Positions 26,135-34,181 of a stretch of DNA of 52,277 bases are shown here, piece after piece (the first letter of the stretch is position 1; each line of letters starts with the position of its first letter). The stretch is taken from positions 1 to 52,277 of the forward strand of contig JADGQB010000003.1 in the NCBI GenBank assembly GCA_017882145.1, written 5' to 3'. A program made the translations under genes and the position numbers. The notes under the pieces were generated by a model, which saw only the letters and a list, made by a program, of their open reading frames with translations, searched no databases and had not been told where the DNA came from. This DNA comes from Anaerolineales bacterium. Lineage in GTDB: Bacteria > Chloroflexota > Anaerolineae > Anaerolineales > Villigracilaceae.

Positions 26135-27187
26135 TCAGGATTGTCTGATCAACTTTTGCCCTTCCGGAGTATCCCGGGCAATCCAGCCGAGCGCAGACAG
26201 CTGCAGTCGGAGAATATCCGCTTCCGCCCAATCCTGGCAATTTCTGGCTTGCAAGCGCGCCTCGGCCAGCCGGGAAATCTCGGTAGGAATATCCATATCC
26301 TGCATATGATCAGCTTGTTCAGCGTTTTTGACAAGATTCCAGGCTTCATTGGAAATCCCAGCCCTGGGTTCGGCCGGCCAGTGGAATTCGCCCAGCTCAG
26401 TGATGCCAAACTCTGTCCCAGCCATAATAATTTCTGAGTTGCGCGCCCGTACCAAAGTTACCGAGCCTACCCCGCTGACCGAACATTTCCCGTTGGCAAG
26501 GTTGAAAATAATACCGGTATGTTCGTCCAGGCCGAGCGTGGTATGCCCGGTCGGCAGTAAGTCCTGCCATAGCCGGTATCTCTCCAGCCCGACAAAGCAG
26601 CGGCTGGTATCCAACTCATCCCCACCATCCGAATTATTCCAATGCGGGGTGAAAGAAGCATTAAGTCCAAAATCAGAGAAAAAGTTCAAACCTGGCACGA
26701 CAATTACATCCTCGCCCGCCTTGTATATCTCGTAGACCGGTAGTGAAAAGGCGCCCACAGCGATCACTGCCGCACTGGCAAAAACCAACGCGGTACCCTG
26801 GCGGTGGCGGGCGCGCACCAACTCCCAAGCCAGGCTGCCTTTAAGCTGGCGCACTGCATAGGTGGGAGATCCCGGCCCCATAAAAATAATATCGGCGTGT
26901 AAAAGCGGATCCAGGATGCGCAAATCATCCGGGCTGAATGGCGTTCCACGCTTGCGGGCCGGGACAATGTCAATCTGCGGGTAATATTCATGTAAACGAG
27001 CTTTCAGGAATTCGCTTACGCGACCGGCCACTTTCGGCGAGTTCAATTCAAAACCGGCCGGAGTTTCAAGAATGGAAATCCTGACTGGCCCGGAGAATCG
27101 TCCAGCGATACTCTCAAATACCCGGCCGCCAGCCAGGGAAGTCTCGCCGGAACCGAGCAGGGCAACCAGGCCAAAGCTGTTCTGCAT
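26135..27187 (-). CDS. Peptidase S51/cyanophycinase-like protein with a CysRS-type C-terminal tail
   Basis: Residues 1 to about 290 form a class I glutamine amidotransferase-like fold related to dipeptidase E and cyanophycinase. Visible marks are LLGSGETS at the start, FMGPGSPTYAV, the nucleophile-elbow region FASAAVIAVG, where the usual G-T-S-A-G is changed but Ser is kept, and LGLDEHTGIIF. Residues 301-350 are different: the pattern RLAEARLQAR, WAEAD, LGW and RDTPEG matches the small C-terminal domain of cysteinyl-tRNA synthetases, which contacts tRNA. This fusion is unusual. Whether the protein is a peptidase is open because of the changed elbow. It lies seven bases after the uracil-DNA glycosylase gene. 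The start has no strong ribosome-binding site. Confidence 0.8.
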   Translation of the reverse strand: MQNSFGLVALLGSGETSLAGGRVFESIAGRFSGPVRISILETPAGFELNSPKVAGRVSEFLKARLHEYYPQIDIVPARKRGTPFSPDDLRILDPLLHADIIFMGPGSPTYAVRQLKGSLAWELVRARHRQGTALVFASAAVIAVGAFSLPVYEIYKAGEDVIVVPGLNFFSDFGLNASFTPHWNNSDGGDELDTSRCFVGLERYRLWQDLLPTGHTTLGLDEHTGIIFNLANGKCSVSGVGSVTLVRARNSEIIMAGTEFGITELGEFHWPAEPRAGISNEAWNLVKNAEQADHMQDMDIPTEISRLAEARLQARNCQDWAEADILRLQLSALGWIARDTPEGQKLIRQS

Positions 27188-27193
27188 AAATAT

Positions 27194-27856
27194 CTACCTG
27201 ATCATTAAATTCCTGACAGTTTTCCAGACCTCGTCAAACATCTCGACAGTGAGGCGGCCGGTTTGTGTGTTCTGGCGGCTGGGATGGTAAGAGCAGACCA
27301 GGTACCTTCCGTTCGGGATTTCATAAACAGCATTATGAGCAAAGATGATGGTTGGGTCCTGGATGGCAAATATCCGCAGGATTCGTTCAAATGCAATCCG
27401 GCCCAGCACGACAAAAATCTTCGGCTGGATGAGCTCAATCTCGACTTCAAGATATGGCTGGCAGTTAGCCATCTCTGCCGGCGTAGGTTTGTTATCCGGC
27501 GGGGCGCAGCGGCAGACCGGAGCAGTATACAGGTTGGTTAGGGTCAATCCATCCTGACGTGAAATGGATTGCGGTTGGGATGCAAATCCAGCCCTGTAAA
27601 GAGCCGCGTAGAGGAAGTCACCCGATCCGTCCCCGGTGAACTGGCGTCCGGTGCGGTTGGATCCATGCGCTCCCGGAGCCAATCCAACAACGAAGACGCG
27701 TGCCTTCGGATCCCCAAACCCGGGGACAGGTTTTCCCCAGTATTCCTGGTCACGGTAGGCGCGCCGCTTCTCACGCGCCACTTGTTCGCGCCATTCCACC
27801 AGGCGCGGACAGCGCCGGCAGTTGATTAGCTCGTCATTGAGTTCCTGCAAGGTCAT
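27194..27856 (-). CDS. Uracil-DNA glycosylase, family 5 (UDGb)
   Basis: This 220-residue enzyme removes uracil and other deaminated bases from DNA. The motif GLAPGAHGSNRTGRQF is typical of family 5, which lacks the polar Asp/Asn of other uracil-DNA glycosylases at this site, and CSYHPSRQN forms the second active-site motif. Four cysteines that would bind a 4Fe-4S cluster are seen: two in CRRCPR near the start and two in CRCAPP in the middle. The ATG at 27856 has TAGAAT exactly six bases before it on the minus strand and no ribosome-binding site, so it is probably a leaderless message. A TTG at 27862 would add two residues. Confidence 0.93.
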   Translation of the reverse strand: MTLQELNDELINCRRCPRLVEWREQVAREKRRAYRDQEYWGKPVPGFGDPKARVFVVGLAPGAHGSNRTGRQFTGDGSGDFLYAALYRAGFASQPQSISRQDGLTLTNLYTAPVCRCAPPDNKPTPAEMANCQPYLEVEIELIQPKIFVVLGRIAFERILRIFAIQDPTIIFAHNAVYEIPNGRYLVCSYHPSRQNTQTGRLTVEMFDEVWKTVRNLMIR

Positions 27857-27881
27857 ACTCAAATTCTACCCTACATCCAAC

Positions 27882-27909
27882 TTGAAATTCTTCGAAATTG
27901 CGTTACACT
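27882..27909 (+). promoter_or_regulatory. Candidate promoter of the patatin gene
   Basis: TTGAAA (27882-27887) and TACACT (27904-27909) are spaced by 16 bases, a fair sigma-70-type match. Transcription would start about 40 bases before the ATG at 27957. The promoter lies back to back with that of the uracil-DNA glycosylase gene. Confidence 0.5.
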
Positions 27910-27956
27910 TGCTGCATACTGGCTGGCAATCAATCGGATTGTCCAATGGAGGAAAT

Positions 27957-28892
27957 ATGAAACCTTTCCGGAAAAACGTGGCTGTCGCCATTGACGGCGG
28001 TGGCATCCGAGGCGTAATCGCGACCCGTGCGCTCTCGATGCTGGAGAGGCATCTAAGGACACCAGTACATAATGTTTTTCGGTTGGCTGCCGGAACTTCG
28101 ACCGGTTCGATCATTTCGGCAGGCATTGCATCCGGGCTGACTGCTGTCGAACTGCACAGGCTCTACGTCAGCCTGGGCGATTCCATCTTCAAAAAATCCT
28201 GGCGGACTTTCTTCTGGCCGCTTACCCTCTACCGCTATCCCCACGGAGCCCTTGCAAAAGCCCTGCAGGAGTCGATCGGGGATAGAAAAATGGGCGATTT
28301 TTGGTCGGCCAACCCGCGCACCGATGTGGTTATCACCACTTTCGACTTGCTTTCAAACAAGACATGTTTTATTAAACCCTGGAAGCCCGATTACCAGGAT
28401 TGGCCAGTCATTATGGCAATCCTGGCCTCCAGCACTGTCCCCACTTATTTTCCGATCGTCGCAGGCCGGTATGTGGATGGCGGCGTAGGGTCATACGCCA
28501 ATCCCTGCTACCTGGCAGCCTACGAGGCCCAATTCTGTCTGAAATGGGATCCCCGGGAGACAACATTGATCAGTCTGGGTACCGGCCGCAGCCCAAACGC
28601 GGTGCGACCCGGCCAACCAGAGCGTTATATGGCCTGGGAGTGGCTCGCCCCCACCCTGGATGCTTTCCTGGCATCCGCGGAGGACCAGCAGGTTCATCTG
28701 GTGGATACTTTCTTCCAGGACCTGGATTTCCGGCGCTTCCAGGTGGATCTAAATGAGACTATTCCAATGGATGATCCTCGCCAGATTCCAAAATTGATCG
28801 AATATGGGGAAAAAATGGGCACCATGATCCTGAACGACCAGTTGGATGGTGCAATCGGCATCAAACCAAAACCCATACCCAGGCAAGATTGA
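27957..28892 (+). CDS. Patatin-like phospholipase
   Basis: The 311-residue protein is a patatin-type lipid acyl hydrolase with a Ser-Asp dyad. The oxyanion-hole loop DGGGIRG (residues 13-19), the nucleophile Ser48 in GTSTG and Asp174 in VDGG are all present, so it should be active. It has no signal peptide; it probably acts on membrane lipids from inside. I chose ATG 27957, which has GGAGG five bases upstream; the frame extends to 27822, but that part overlaps the divergent glycosylase gene and does not look like patatin. It is a lone plus-strand gene between two minus-strand groups. Confidence 0.93.
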   Translation: MKPFRKNVAVAIDGGGIRGVIATRALSMLERHLRTPVHNVFRLAAGTSTGSIISAGIASGLTAVELHRLYVSLGDSIFKKSWRTFFWPLTLYRYPHGALAKALQESIGDRKMGDFWSANPRTDVVITTFDLLSNKTCFIKPWKPDYQDWPVIMAILASSTVPTYFPIVAGRYVDGGVGSYANPCYLAAYEAQFCLKWDPRETTLISLGTGRSPNAVRPGQPERYMAWEWLAPTLDAFLASAEDQQVHLVDTFFQDLDFRRFQVDLNETIPMDDPRQIPKLIEYGEKMGTMILNDQLDGAIGIKPKPIPRQD

Positions 28893-28897
28893 ACACG

Positions 28898-28946
28898 TCC
28901 CGAAGGTTAGAATTAACATTTTGTTCTGCAGAGAAAACCTTCGGGA
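28898..28946. terminator. Inverted repeat between convergent genes
   Basis: TCCCGAAGGTT (28898-28908) and AACCTTCGGGA (28936-28946) are perfect 11-bp inverted repeats with a 27-base loop, right after the patatin stop and before the queA stop from the other side. No T-run is present, so it may be a bidirectional 3'-end structure rather than a classical terminator. Confidence 0.5.
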
Positions 28947-28957
28947 AGCTGACTGGT

Positions 28958-30043
28958 CTAATTAATCAACATCGCATCCCCGAACGAATAAAAGCGATAT
29001 TGCTCCTGCATGGCAATTTCATAGGCATGCAGGAGCCGTTCGCGCCCGGCAAAAGCGCTCACAAGCATGATCAGCGTGGACTTGGGCAAATGGAAATTTG
29101 TGATCATGGCATCCACCAGTTTGAAACGGTAACCGGGCAAAATATAGAGATTCGTTGGCCCGCTAAAGGATACCAGGCTGGCATTTCCGGATTTTGCTGC
29201 TGACTCGAGCGTCCGCACGGAAGTGGTTCCCACCGCAATGATCCTCCCGCCGGATTGATGCGTCCGGGTTAGCGCGTCCACGGTGCCGGGCGGGACTTCG
29301 CACCACTCCGTGTGGATCTGATGCTTTTCAGGGTTATCCTCGGTGACCGGAGCGAAAGTGTCCAGACCAACATGCAGAGTGACTTCAGCAAAAGACACGC
29401 CTTGAGATTTGAGTTCATCCATTAAACGCGGCGTGAAGTGCAAGCCAGCCGTAGGAGCGGCAGCAGAACCGGGCTCGCGCGCATAGACGGTCTGGTAACG
29501 TTCGGGGTCTTTAAGCGGTTCATGGATGTAGGGCGGTAATGGGACATGCCCGATCGTGGGGAAATAGGGTTCGATCGGCTCAGAAAAGCGCAGGCGCCGG
29601 TGCGAACCTTCCAGAACTTCGATAATTTCGGCCCGGAGTCCGAAACCTTCGTGCAACCTCCCTGTGGGACCAGACTGCGGATTTCCCAACAGATCCCGGC
29701 GATGGGAGTCGCCGGATTCCACGATCAGTTGCTTACCAGCGGACAAACCCTTGCCGCCCACCAGGCATTCCCAAGTGAGTAGATCTTCGCGTCTCAAAAG
29801 CAGGATTTCGACGCGACCGCCGGTGGGTTTGCGGGCAAAGAGGCGGGCAGGAATGACGCGTGTACGGTTGATAACCAACAGGTCGCCGGGATTGAGATAT
29901 CGACCGATATCGCGGAAAATGGCGTGTTCCAGTTCTCCGGTGTCGCGTTTCAATACCAACAAGCGCGAAGAATCACGCGGCTCGACGGGGGTCTGAGCGA
30001 TGAATTCCGGAGGAAGGTTGTAATCGAAGTCGGAGGTCTTCAT
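28958..30043 (-). CDS. queA: S-adenosylmethionine:tRNA ribosyltransferase-isomerase
   Basis: The 361-residue enzyme transfers the ribosyl part of S-adenosylmethionine to 7-aminomethyl-7-deazaguanine in tRNA, giving epoxyqueuosine at the wobble position. Typical segments are DFDYNLPPEFIAQTP at the start, PTAGLHFTP in the middle, VGTTSVRTLES and the C-terminal NFHLPKSTLIMLVSAFAG. Length is standard. It lies in the common ruvB-DUF2905-queA order on the minus strand, but 350 bases separate it from the DUF2905 gene, so it may have its own promoter. Confidence 0.96.
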   Translation of the reverse strand: MKTSDFDYNLPPEFIAQTPVEPRDSSRLLVLKRDTGELEHAIFRDIGRYLNPGDLLVINRTRVIPARLFARKPTGGRVEILLLRREDLLTWECLVGGKGLSAGKQLIVESGDSHRRDLLGNPQSGPTGRLHEGFGLRAEIIEVLEGSHRRLRFSEPIEPYFPTIGHVPLPPYIHEPLKDPERYQTVYAREPGSAAAPTAGLHFTPRLMDELKSQGVSFAEVTLHVGLDTFAPVTEDNPEKHQIHTEWCEVPPGTVDALTRTHQSGGRIIAVGTTSVRTLESAAKSGNASLVSFSGPTNLYILPGYRFKLVDAMITNFHLPKSTLIMLVSAFAGRERLLHAYEIAMQEQYRFYSFGDAMLIN

Positions 30044-30395
30044 AGTGTTGAAAGGTTTTCATGTTGGCACATTATCAGGATCTATTGTAAAAAGCTTATT
30101 TGCTATACGAAGTCAGGTAAATGTCGAACTCGTTTCTGAGGAACGAAGGAGGAACGAGTGCCTTTGTGGGTTGATCGGAATATAATTCGCTCGGTAGAAT
30201 TGGATACTTGATGTGAATTAAAGTCACTTAATTTTCGCTTTCATCGGAACGAATAAGCGGCAGGAATATGTTGTTCAATTACACTCTTATCCATTCTCAA
30301 GAATCTAATTTTAGAACCATTGTTCTAATTTGAAAAGGGTTAAGATTTATAAAATGTAAGGTTATATTGAGCGGAATAATTATATTAGTATGTGA
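30044..30395. other. 352-base AT-rich intergenic region
   Basis: This is one of the most AT-rich stretches in the window and has no credible gene. It contains an inverted repeat ACTCGTT/AACGAGT (30128-30134 and 30153-30159) and a perfect hairpin TTAGAAC-CATT-GTTCTAA (30311-30328). Neither has a following T-run on the minus strand long enough for a firm terminator call. It probably holds the end of the ruvB-DUF2905 message and the promoter of queA, but I cannot place that promoter. Confidence 0.4.
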
Positions 30396-30623
30396 CTATT
30401 TCTTAAACAATCTTAGAAATAAATTGAACAAGATTGTCAGGATAACAGAGATCAAGATGCAAGTTGTCAATGGGAAATAAAAGCTGCCCTGTTTCCCTTT
30501 GACATAGATATCGCCTGGAAGGTGGCCAATCGGGAGATTGAATTTTGTGAGAAGATAGAGCAAACCCCCGATAATGAGCAGGACGATACCCCCAACTATG
30601 AAAGCACGAATAACAGATTGCAT
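30396..30623 (-). CDS. DUF2905 family small membrane protein
   Basis: The 75-residue protein has two membrane helices (about 5-25 and 50-71) linked by the conserved LPGDIYVKGKQGSFYFPL segment that defines DUF2905. Its function is not known. It starts one base after the ruvB stop, so the two are co-translated; this neighbourhood is common in several phyla. Confidence 0.9.
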   Translation of the reverse strand: MQSVIRAFIVGGIVLLIIGGLLYLLTKFNLPIGHLPGDIYVKGKQGSFYFPLTTCILISVILTILFNLFLRLFKK

Positions 30624-30624
30624 A

Positions 30625-31650
30625 TTACAGTAATTTTGGCTGGGTCTGCTCTGTGTACTCCACCCCTAAATGTTCGTACGCAGCTTTAGTTGCAACCCGG
30701 CCCTGCGGAGTGCGGTCTAGAAAGCCCAACTGCAGCAGGTAGGGCTCGACCACATCCATGATGGTCTCGGGTTCTTCGCTGATGGCGGCGGCAATGGTGT
30801 TTAGTCCAACCGGACCGCCGCTGTATTTCTGGATGACGGTCTTCAGCACACGCCGGTCAAGATCGTCCAGGCCAAGTGGATCGACTGCCAACAGATCGAG
30901 AGCCTCCTTCGCCACCGCGCGCGTGACTGTGCCATCCGCACGAACCTGGGCGTAATCGCGCACACGCCGCAACAGCCGCAGCGCAACGCGCGGGGTACCG
31001 CGTGCCCGCCGGGCGATCTCTTCGATGCCGCCTTCATCGGCTACTACAGACAATTTCGTGGTGGCACGCCGGACGATGGCTTGCATGGCCAAGATCTCGT
31101 AATAATCCAGCCGGTAGACCGCTCCAAAGCGCGCCCGCAGGGGGGCTGTCATCAACGCCAGGCGTGTGGTGGCGCCAACTACTGTGAAACGCGGCAGTTT
31201 CAAGCGGATGGAGCGTGCTGATGGCCCTTTTCCGATGATGATATCGAGGGCATAATCTTCCATCGCCGGGTAGAGGATCTCTTCGACAGCCTTGCCGAGA
31301 CGGTGGACTTCATCTATAAAGAGCACATCACCTGCACGCAGGTTGGTCAGGATGGCAGCCAGATCTCCCGCACGCTCGATGGCCGGCCCGGAGGTGACCT
31401 TGATGTTGACGCTCATCTCGTTGGCCACTACATGCGCCAGGGTGGTTTTCCCCAGGCCGGGAGGTCCATAAAAAAGCACATGGTCGAGCGGTTCGCCGCG
31501 CTGTATGGCGGCCTTTATCAGGATACCCAGGTTTTCCTTGACATTTTCCTGCCCGATCAGGTCAGACAGCGACTGTGGGCGCAGTGTCTGGTCGAGGCGG
31601 TCATCCGGTTTCGGTTCCGGGTCGAGCAGGCGTTTCGGTGAATCTGGCAT
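30625..31650 (-). CDS. ruvB: Holliday junction branch migration helicase RuvB
   Basis: The 341-residue AAA+ motor drives branch migration of Holliday junctions with RuvA. Walker A is GPPGLGKTT, Walker B is LFIDEVHR, and the sensor and arginine-finger region [18 protein letters not shown] is conserved; the C-terminal winged helix ends in [14 protein letters not shown] chose ATG 31650. It lies exactly where transcription should begin from the TATAAT at 31662-31657 on the minus strand, and no ribosome-binding site precedes it, so the message appears leaderless. A start at 31683 would fall upstream of the transcription start. ruvA and ruvC are not in the window. Confidence 0.97.
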   Translation of the reverse strand: MPDSPKRLLDPEPKPDDRLDQTLRPQSLSDLIGQENVKENLGILIKAAIQRGEPLDHVLFYGPPGLGKTTLAHVVANEMSVNIKVTSGPAIERAGDLAAILTNLRAGDVLFIDEVHRLGKAVEEILYPAMEDYALDIIIGKGPSARSIRLKLPRFTVVGATTRLALMTAPLRARFGAVYRLDYYEILAMQAIVRRATTKLSVVADEGGIEEIARRARGTPRVALRLLRRVRDYAQVRADGTVTRAVAKEALDLLAVDPLGLDDLDRRVLKTVIQKYSGGPVGLNTIAAAISEEPETIMDVVEPYLLQLGFLDRTPQGRVATKAAYEHLGVEYTEQTQPKLL

Positions 31651-31656
31651 ACTTTG

Positions 31657-31683
31657 ATTATATCCCGAATCAAATCCTTGCAA
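31657..31683 (-). promoter_or_regulatory. Candidate promoter of ruvB, leaderless
   Basis: On the minus strand TTGCAA (31683-31678) and TATAAT (31662-31657) are spaced by 15 bases, slightly short. The predicted first transcribed base is about 31650, the A of the ruvB ATG. The TTGCAA box is palindromic and also serves the nusA promoter on the other strand. Confidence 0.6.
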
Positions 31684-31706
31684 CTTTTAAGGTTGTATGC
31701 TAGAAT
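31678..31706 (+). promoter_or_regulatory. Candidate promoter of the nusA operon
   Basis: TTGCAA (31678-31683) and TAGAAT (31701-31706) are spaced by exactly 17 bases. Transcription would start near 31713, giving a leader of about 90 bases before the nusA ATG. The -35 box is the same six bases used by ruvB in the opposite direction. Confidence 0.65.
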
Positions 31707-31736
31707 TCCATACGTAGTTGCAATACCAATATCGAA

Positions 31737-31771
31737 CGCACCGAAAAGTGGGCGACCCCCACTTTTCTGCG
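31737..31771 (+). promoter_or_regulatory. Hairpin in the nusA leader, possible attenuator
   Basis: GAAAAGTGGG (31743-31752) pairs perfectly with CCCACTTTTC (31758-31767) around the loop CGACC, and CGCA (31737-31740) pairs with TGCG (31768-31771) below a two-base bulge. The 3' arm itself has four T but no longer U-run follows. As NusA promotes pausing and termination, this hairpin in its own leader is a plausible autoregulatory site; that is inference. Confidence 0.6.
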
Positions 31772-31803
31772 TGTAATAGAGATTTCGGGGAGCAGGTTGA
31801 AAT

Positions 31804-33669
31804 ATGAAGAACGAATTTGCATTGGCTTTCAACGAAGTGTTGGAAGAAAAACAATTGCCGAAGGAAATCATCCTCTCTGCAATTGAGTCCGCCATGGTGT
31901 CTGCGTATCGTCGGGCAGTTAATGCCTCCAACGCCCAGCAAGTCGAAGCTAAAATTGATCCGGAGACCGGGCTTGTCAGCATCTTCGTTGAGAAGGAAGT
32001 TGTCGAAGATGTGCAGGACGAGCGCACTGAAGTGCTGCTTGACGAGGCCCGCCGGTTGAGCCCGGAAGTTAACCTTGGCGATATGGCAATTGTCGAATCC
32101 ACGCCCAAGGATTTTGGCCGCGTGGCAGCCCAGACCGCACGCCAGGTAATCCAACAACGCATCCGGGAAGCAGAACGCCAGATGCAATCGGATTACTATG
32201 AAAAACAGGTTGGCGAAATCGTCAGTGGGGTGGTACAGGCCATCAACATGACCCAGGGAGCCACAGTTGGCCTGGATATGAAGGCCGAGGGGATCATGCC
32301 ACAGAACCAGAAGATCCCTGGCGAGCGCTTCAAAGTACATGACCGGGTACGCGCAATCATCCTGGAAGTCAAGGAAAGCCCGCGCGGCCCGCAAATCATC
32401 CTTTCCCGCAGTCATCGAAATTTCCTGCGAAGATTACTTGAAAATGAAGTCCCTGAAATCTATCACGGGATCGTAGAAATCCGCGCCATCTCCCGCGAAC
32501 CCGGTCAACGCGCCAAAGTGGCAGTTTCGGCCACCCAGCCGAATGTGGACCCGGTAGGCGCTTGTGTGGGTATCCGCGGCGTGCGCATTCAGGCAATTGT
32601 CAAGGAATTGCACGACGAAAAGATCGACATCATCGAGTGGAACAACGACCCGGTGATTTATATTTCCAAAGCGATCAGTCCTGCCAAAGTCTCAGGAGTT
32701 TATCTGAACGAGGTCGAGAAGACCGCCACTGTGGTTGTCCTGGAAGACCAGTTGAGCCTGGCCATCGGCCGTGACGGACAGAATGCCCGCCTGGCTGCCA
32801 AGCTGACCGGCTGGCGGATTGATATCAAATCCCTGACCGAAGCAGCCTCAGATGCCATCGTCAAGGTTCAAAGCGATCCAGCCCTGGCAGCCATTGCCCT
32901 GGCTGAACACGATCACATCCCAGCCGTGGAAGAAATCCTGGCCAAAAAGAGCGCCGGACGTCCATTGACTCCGGAAGAGTTCCTGTCCCTGATCCAATTC
33001 GTGGACCGCGTCGAGCGGCGCACGGTCGAACAGAAGAAGGCCGAAGCTGCGGCAGAGAAAGTTCTGGTTTCCGAGGCGCGTGCAGGCGTTCCAGACGCGG
33101 CTTTCGAGGCAGACATCACGACACTGGGCCTGCCCGATCACGTCTATACCATTCTGACCGAGGCCGAACACCGCACCGTTGGCGATCTCATGATGGCCAT
33201 GAAACTCAATCCCGACAGCGTACTTAGCCTGGCCGGAATTGGTCCCAAAGCCATGCAGGCCATTGAAGCGGCTTTGGCGAACATCTCCTTCCCCGAGCCC
33301 GAGAAGCCTGTCGAAGAGCCGGTGAGTGAAGTCGAAGTTCCGGTTGTGGAAGAAGCAGCCGAAGCCCCCGTGGCTGAGACAGTGCCGGTGGTGGAAGAAG
33401 CTGCACCTGTAACTGAAGAAATTGCCGAAGTTGTTGCTCCGGCCGAAGAGCCCAAGGAAGAAGAATTCGATAAGATCTTCTCGCTGCAAAATGTCATGGC
33501 AAACCCGCCAGTCGCGGAAGAAGAGAGCGAAGAAGAGAAGAACAAGAAGAAAGAAAAGAAGGCCAAAAAAGGCCGCGAATTGGAATTCGACGAAAAGCGC
33601 GGCGAGGTCGTGGCTCGCAAGAAGCACAAACGCGGCGACGACGATACCGTCCTGGAAGAATGGGAATAG
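31804..33669 (+). CDS. nusA: Transcription termination/antitermination factor NusA with long C-terminal extension
   Basis: The 621-residue protein binds RNA polymerase and nascent RNA, controlling pausing, termination and antitermination. The N-terminal polymerase-binding domain covers about residues 1-130, S1 about 135-200 and two KH domains about 205-350, with [11 protein letters not shown] and [14 protein letters not shown] helix-hairpin-helix repeat ([16 protein letters not shown]) follows near 480. The tail is unusual: a Val-Glu-Pro-Ala stretch (about 500-570) and then a lysine-rich block ending in acidic residues. The gene is first in an operon with ylxR, infB, rbfA, nrnA and truB; rimP, which usually precedes nusA, is absent. 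A shared promoter and a leader hairpin lie upstream. Confidence 0.96.
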   Translation: MKNEFALAFNEVLEEKQLPKEIILSAIESAMVSAYRRAVNASNAQQVEAKIDPETGLVSIFVEKEVVEDVQDERTEVLLDEARRLSPEVNLGDMAIVESTPKDFGRVAAQTARQVIQQRIREAERQMQSDYYEKQVGEIVSGVVQAINMTQGATVGLDMKAEGIMPQNQKIPGERFKVHDRVRAIILEVKESPRGPQIILSRSHRNFLRRLLENEVPEIYHGIVEIRAISREPGQRAKVAVSATQPNVDPVGACVGIRGVRIQAIVKELHDEKIDIIEWNNDPVIYISKAISPAKVSGVYLNEVEKTATVVVLEDQLSLAIGRDGQNARLAAKLTGWRIDIKSLTEAASDAIVKVQSDPALAAIALAEHDHIPAVEEILAKKSAGRPLTPEEFLSLIQFVDRVERRTVEQKKAEAAAEKVLVSEARAGVPDAAFEADITTLGLPDHVYTILTEAEHRTVGDLMMAMKLNPDSVLSLAGIGPKAMQAIEAALANISFPEPEKPVEEPVSEVEVPVVEEAAEAPVAETVPVVEEAAPVTEEIAEVVAPAEEPKEEEFDKIFSLQNVMANPPVAEEESEEEKNKKKEKKAKKGRELEFDEKRGEVVARKKHKRGDDDTVLEEWE

Positions 33670-33705
33670 CTGTCTTTATGTGCAGGCACATGCCTGCCGT
33701 GTGGA

Positions 33706-34020
33706 TTGTATAAGGTGTCTGGCAAACCTGTAAAACGTCCCAAGCATATCCCCCAGCGAACTTGCGTAGGTTGCAGGTTGGTGCTGCCCAAGCGGGCCTT
33801 GCTCCGACTGGTCCGCCGACCGGAAGGTGTGCAAGTGGATCCAACCGGCAAATTGGCGGGACGAGGCGCCTACCTGCATAATGTAAGATCATGCTGGGAA
33901 AAGGGCCTAAAAGGACCACTGGCTCACGCCCTGAAAGTGGACTTGACGCCCGGGGACCTGGATCACCTGCGAGAGTTTATGCAGACCCTTCCGGAGGCCA
34001 ACGAGGCAGCCAGTGAGTAA
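33706..34020 (+). CDS. ylxR: YlxR family RNA-binding protein (DUF448)
   Basis: The 104-residue protein belongs to the YlxR family, small basic nucleic-acid-binding proteins encoded between nusA and infB; a role in modulating RNase P has been described in Bacillus. The signature PQRTCVGCR and the GRGAYLH segment are present. Two cysteines in TCVGC are conserved. The start is uncertain: TTG 33706 gives the longest form, but GTG 33715 with AAGG just before it is also possible. The L7Ae-like gene that often follows is missing; about 160 bases without a clear gene separate it from infB. Confidence 0.9.
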   Translation: MYKVSGKPVKRPKHIPQRTCVGCRLVLPKRALLRLVRRPEGVQVDPTGKLAGRGAYLHNVRSCWEKGLKGPLAHALKVDLTPGDLDHLREFMQTLPEANEAASE

Positions 34021-34181
34021 GAATAGAGTTCCCATGGGCTGACGATAAAACTAATCGCTCAGCCGGCCAGCCTGAGGGTCTGTGGCATCAGCGCACATTC
34101 CGCAAGCTGCGAACCTGCATAACCCGCTTGTATGGACAAGATGGTTTGCCACACAGGCTGTATGATCGAAAGAGGTGCCGT

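Noticed and set aside
31687-32415. 242-codon minus-strand frame over the start of nusA
   Set aside because: It is antisense to a clear nusA gene, rich in His, Cys and Phe, and lacks any known domain.
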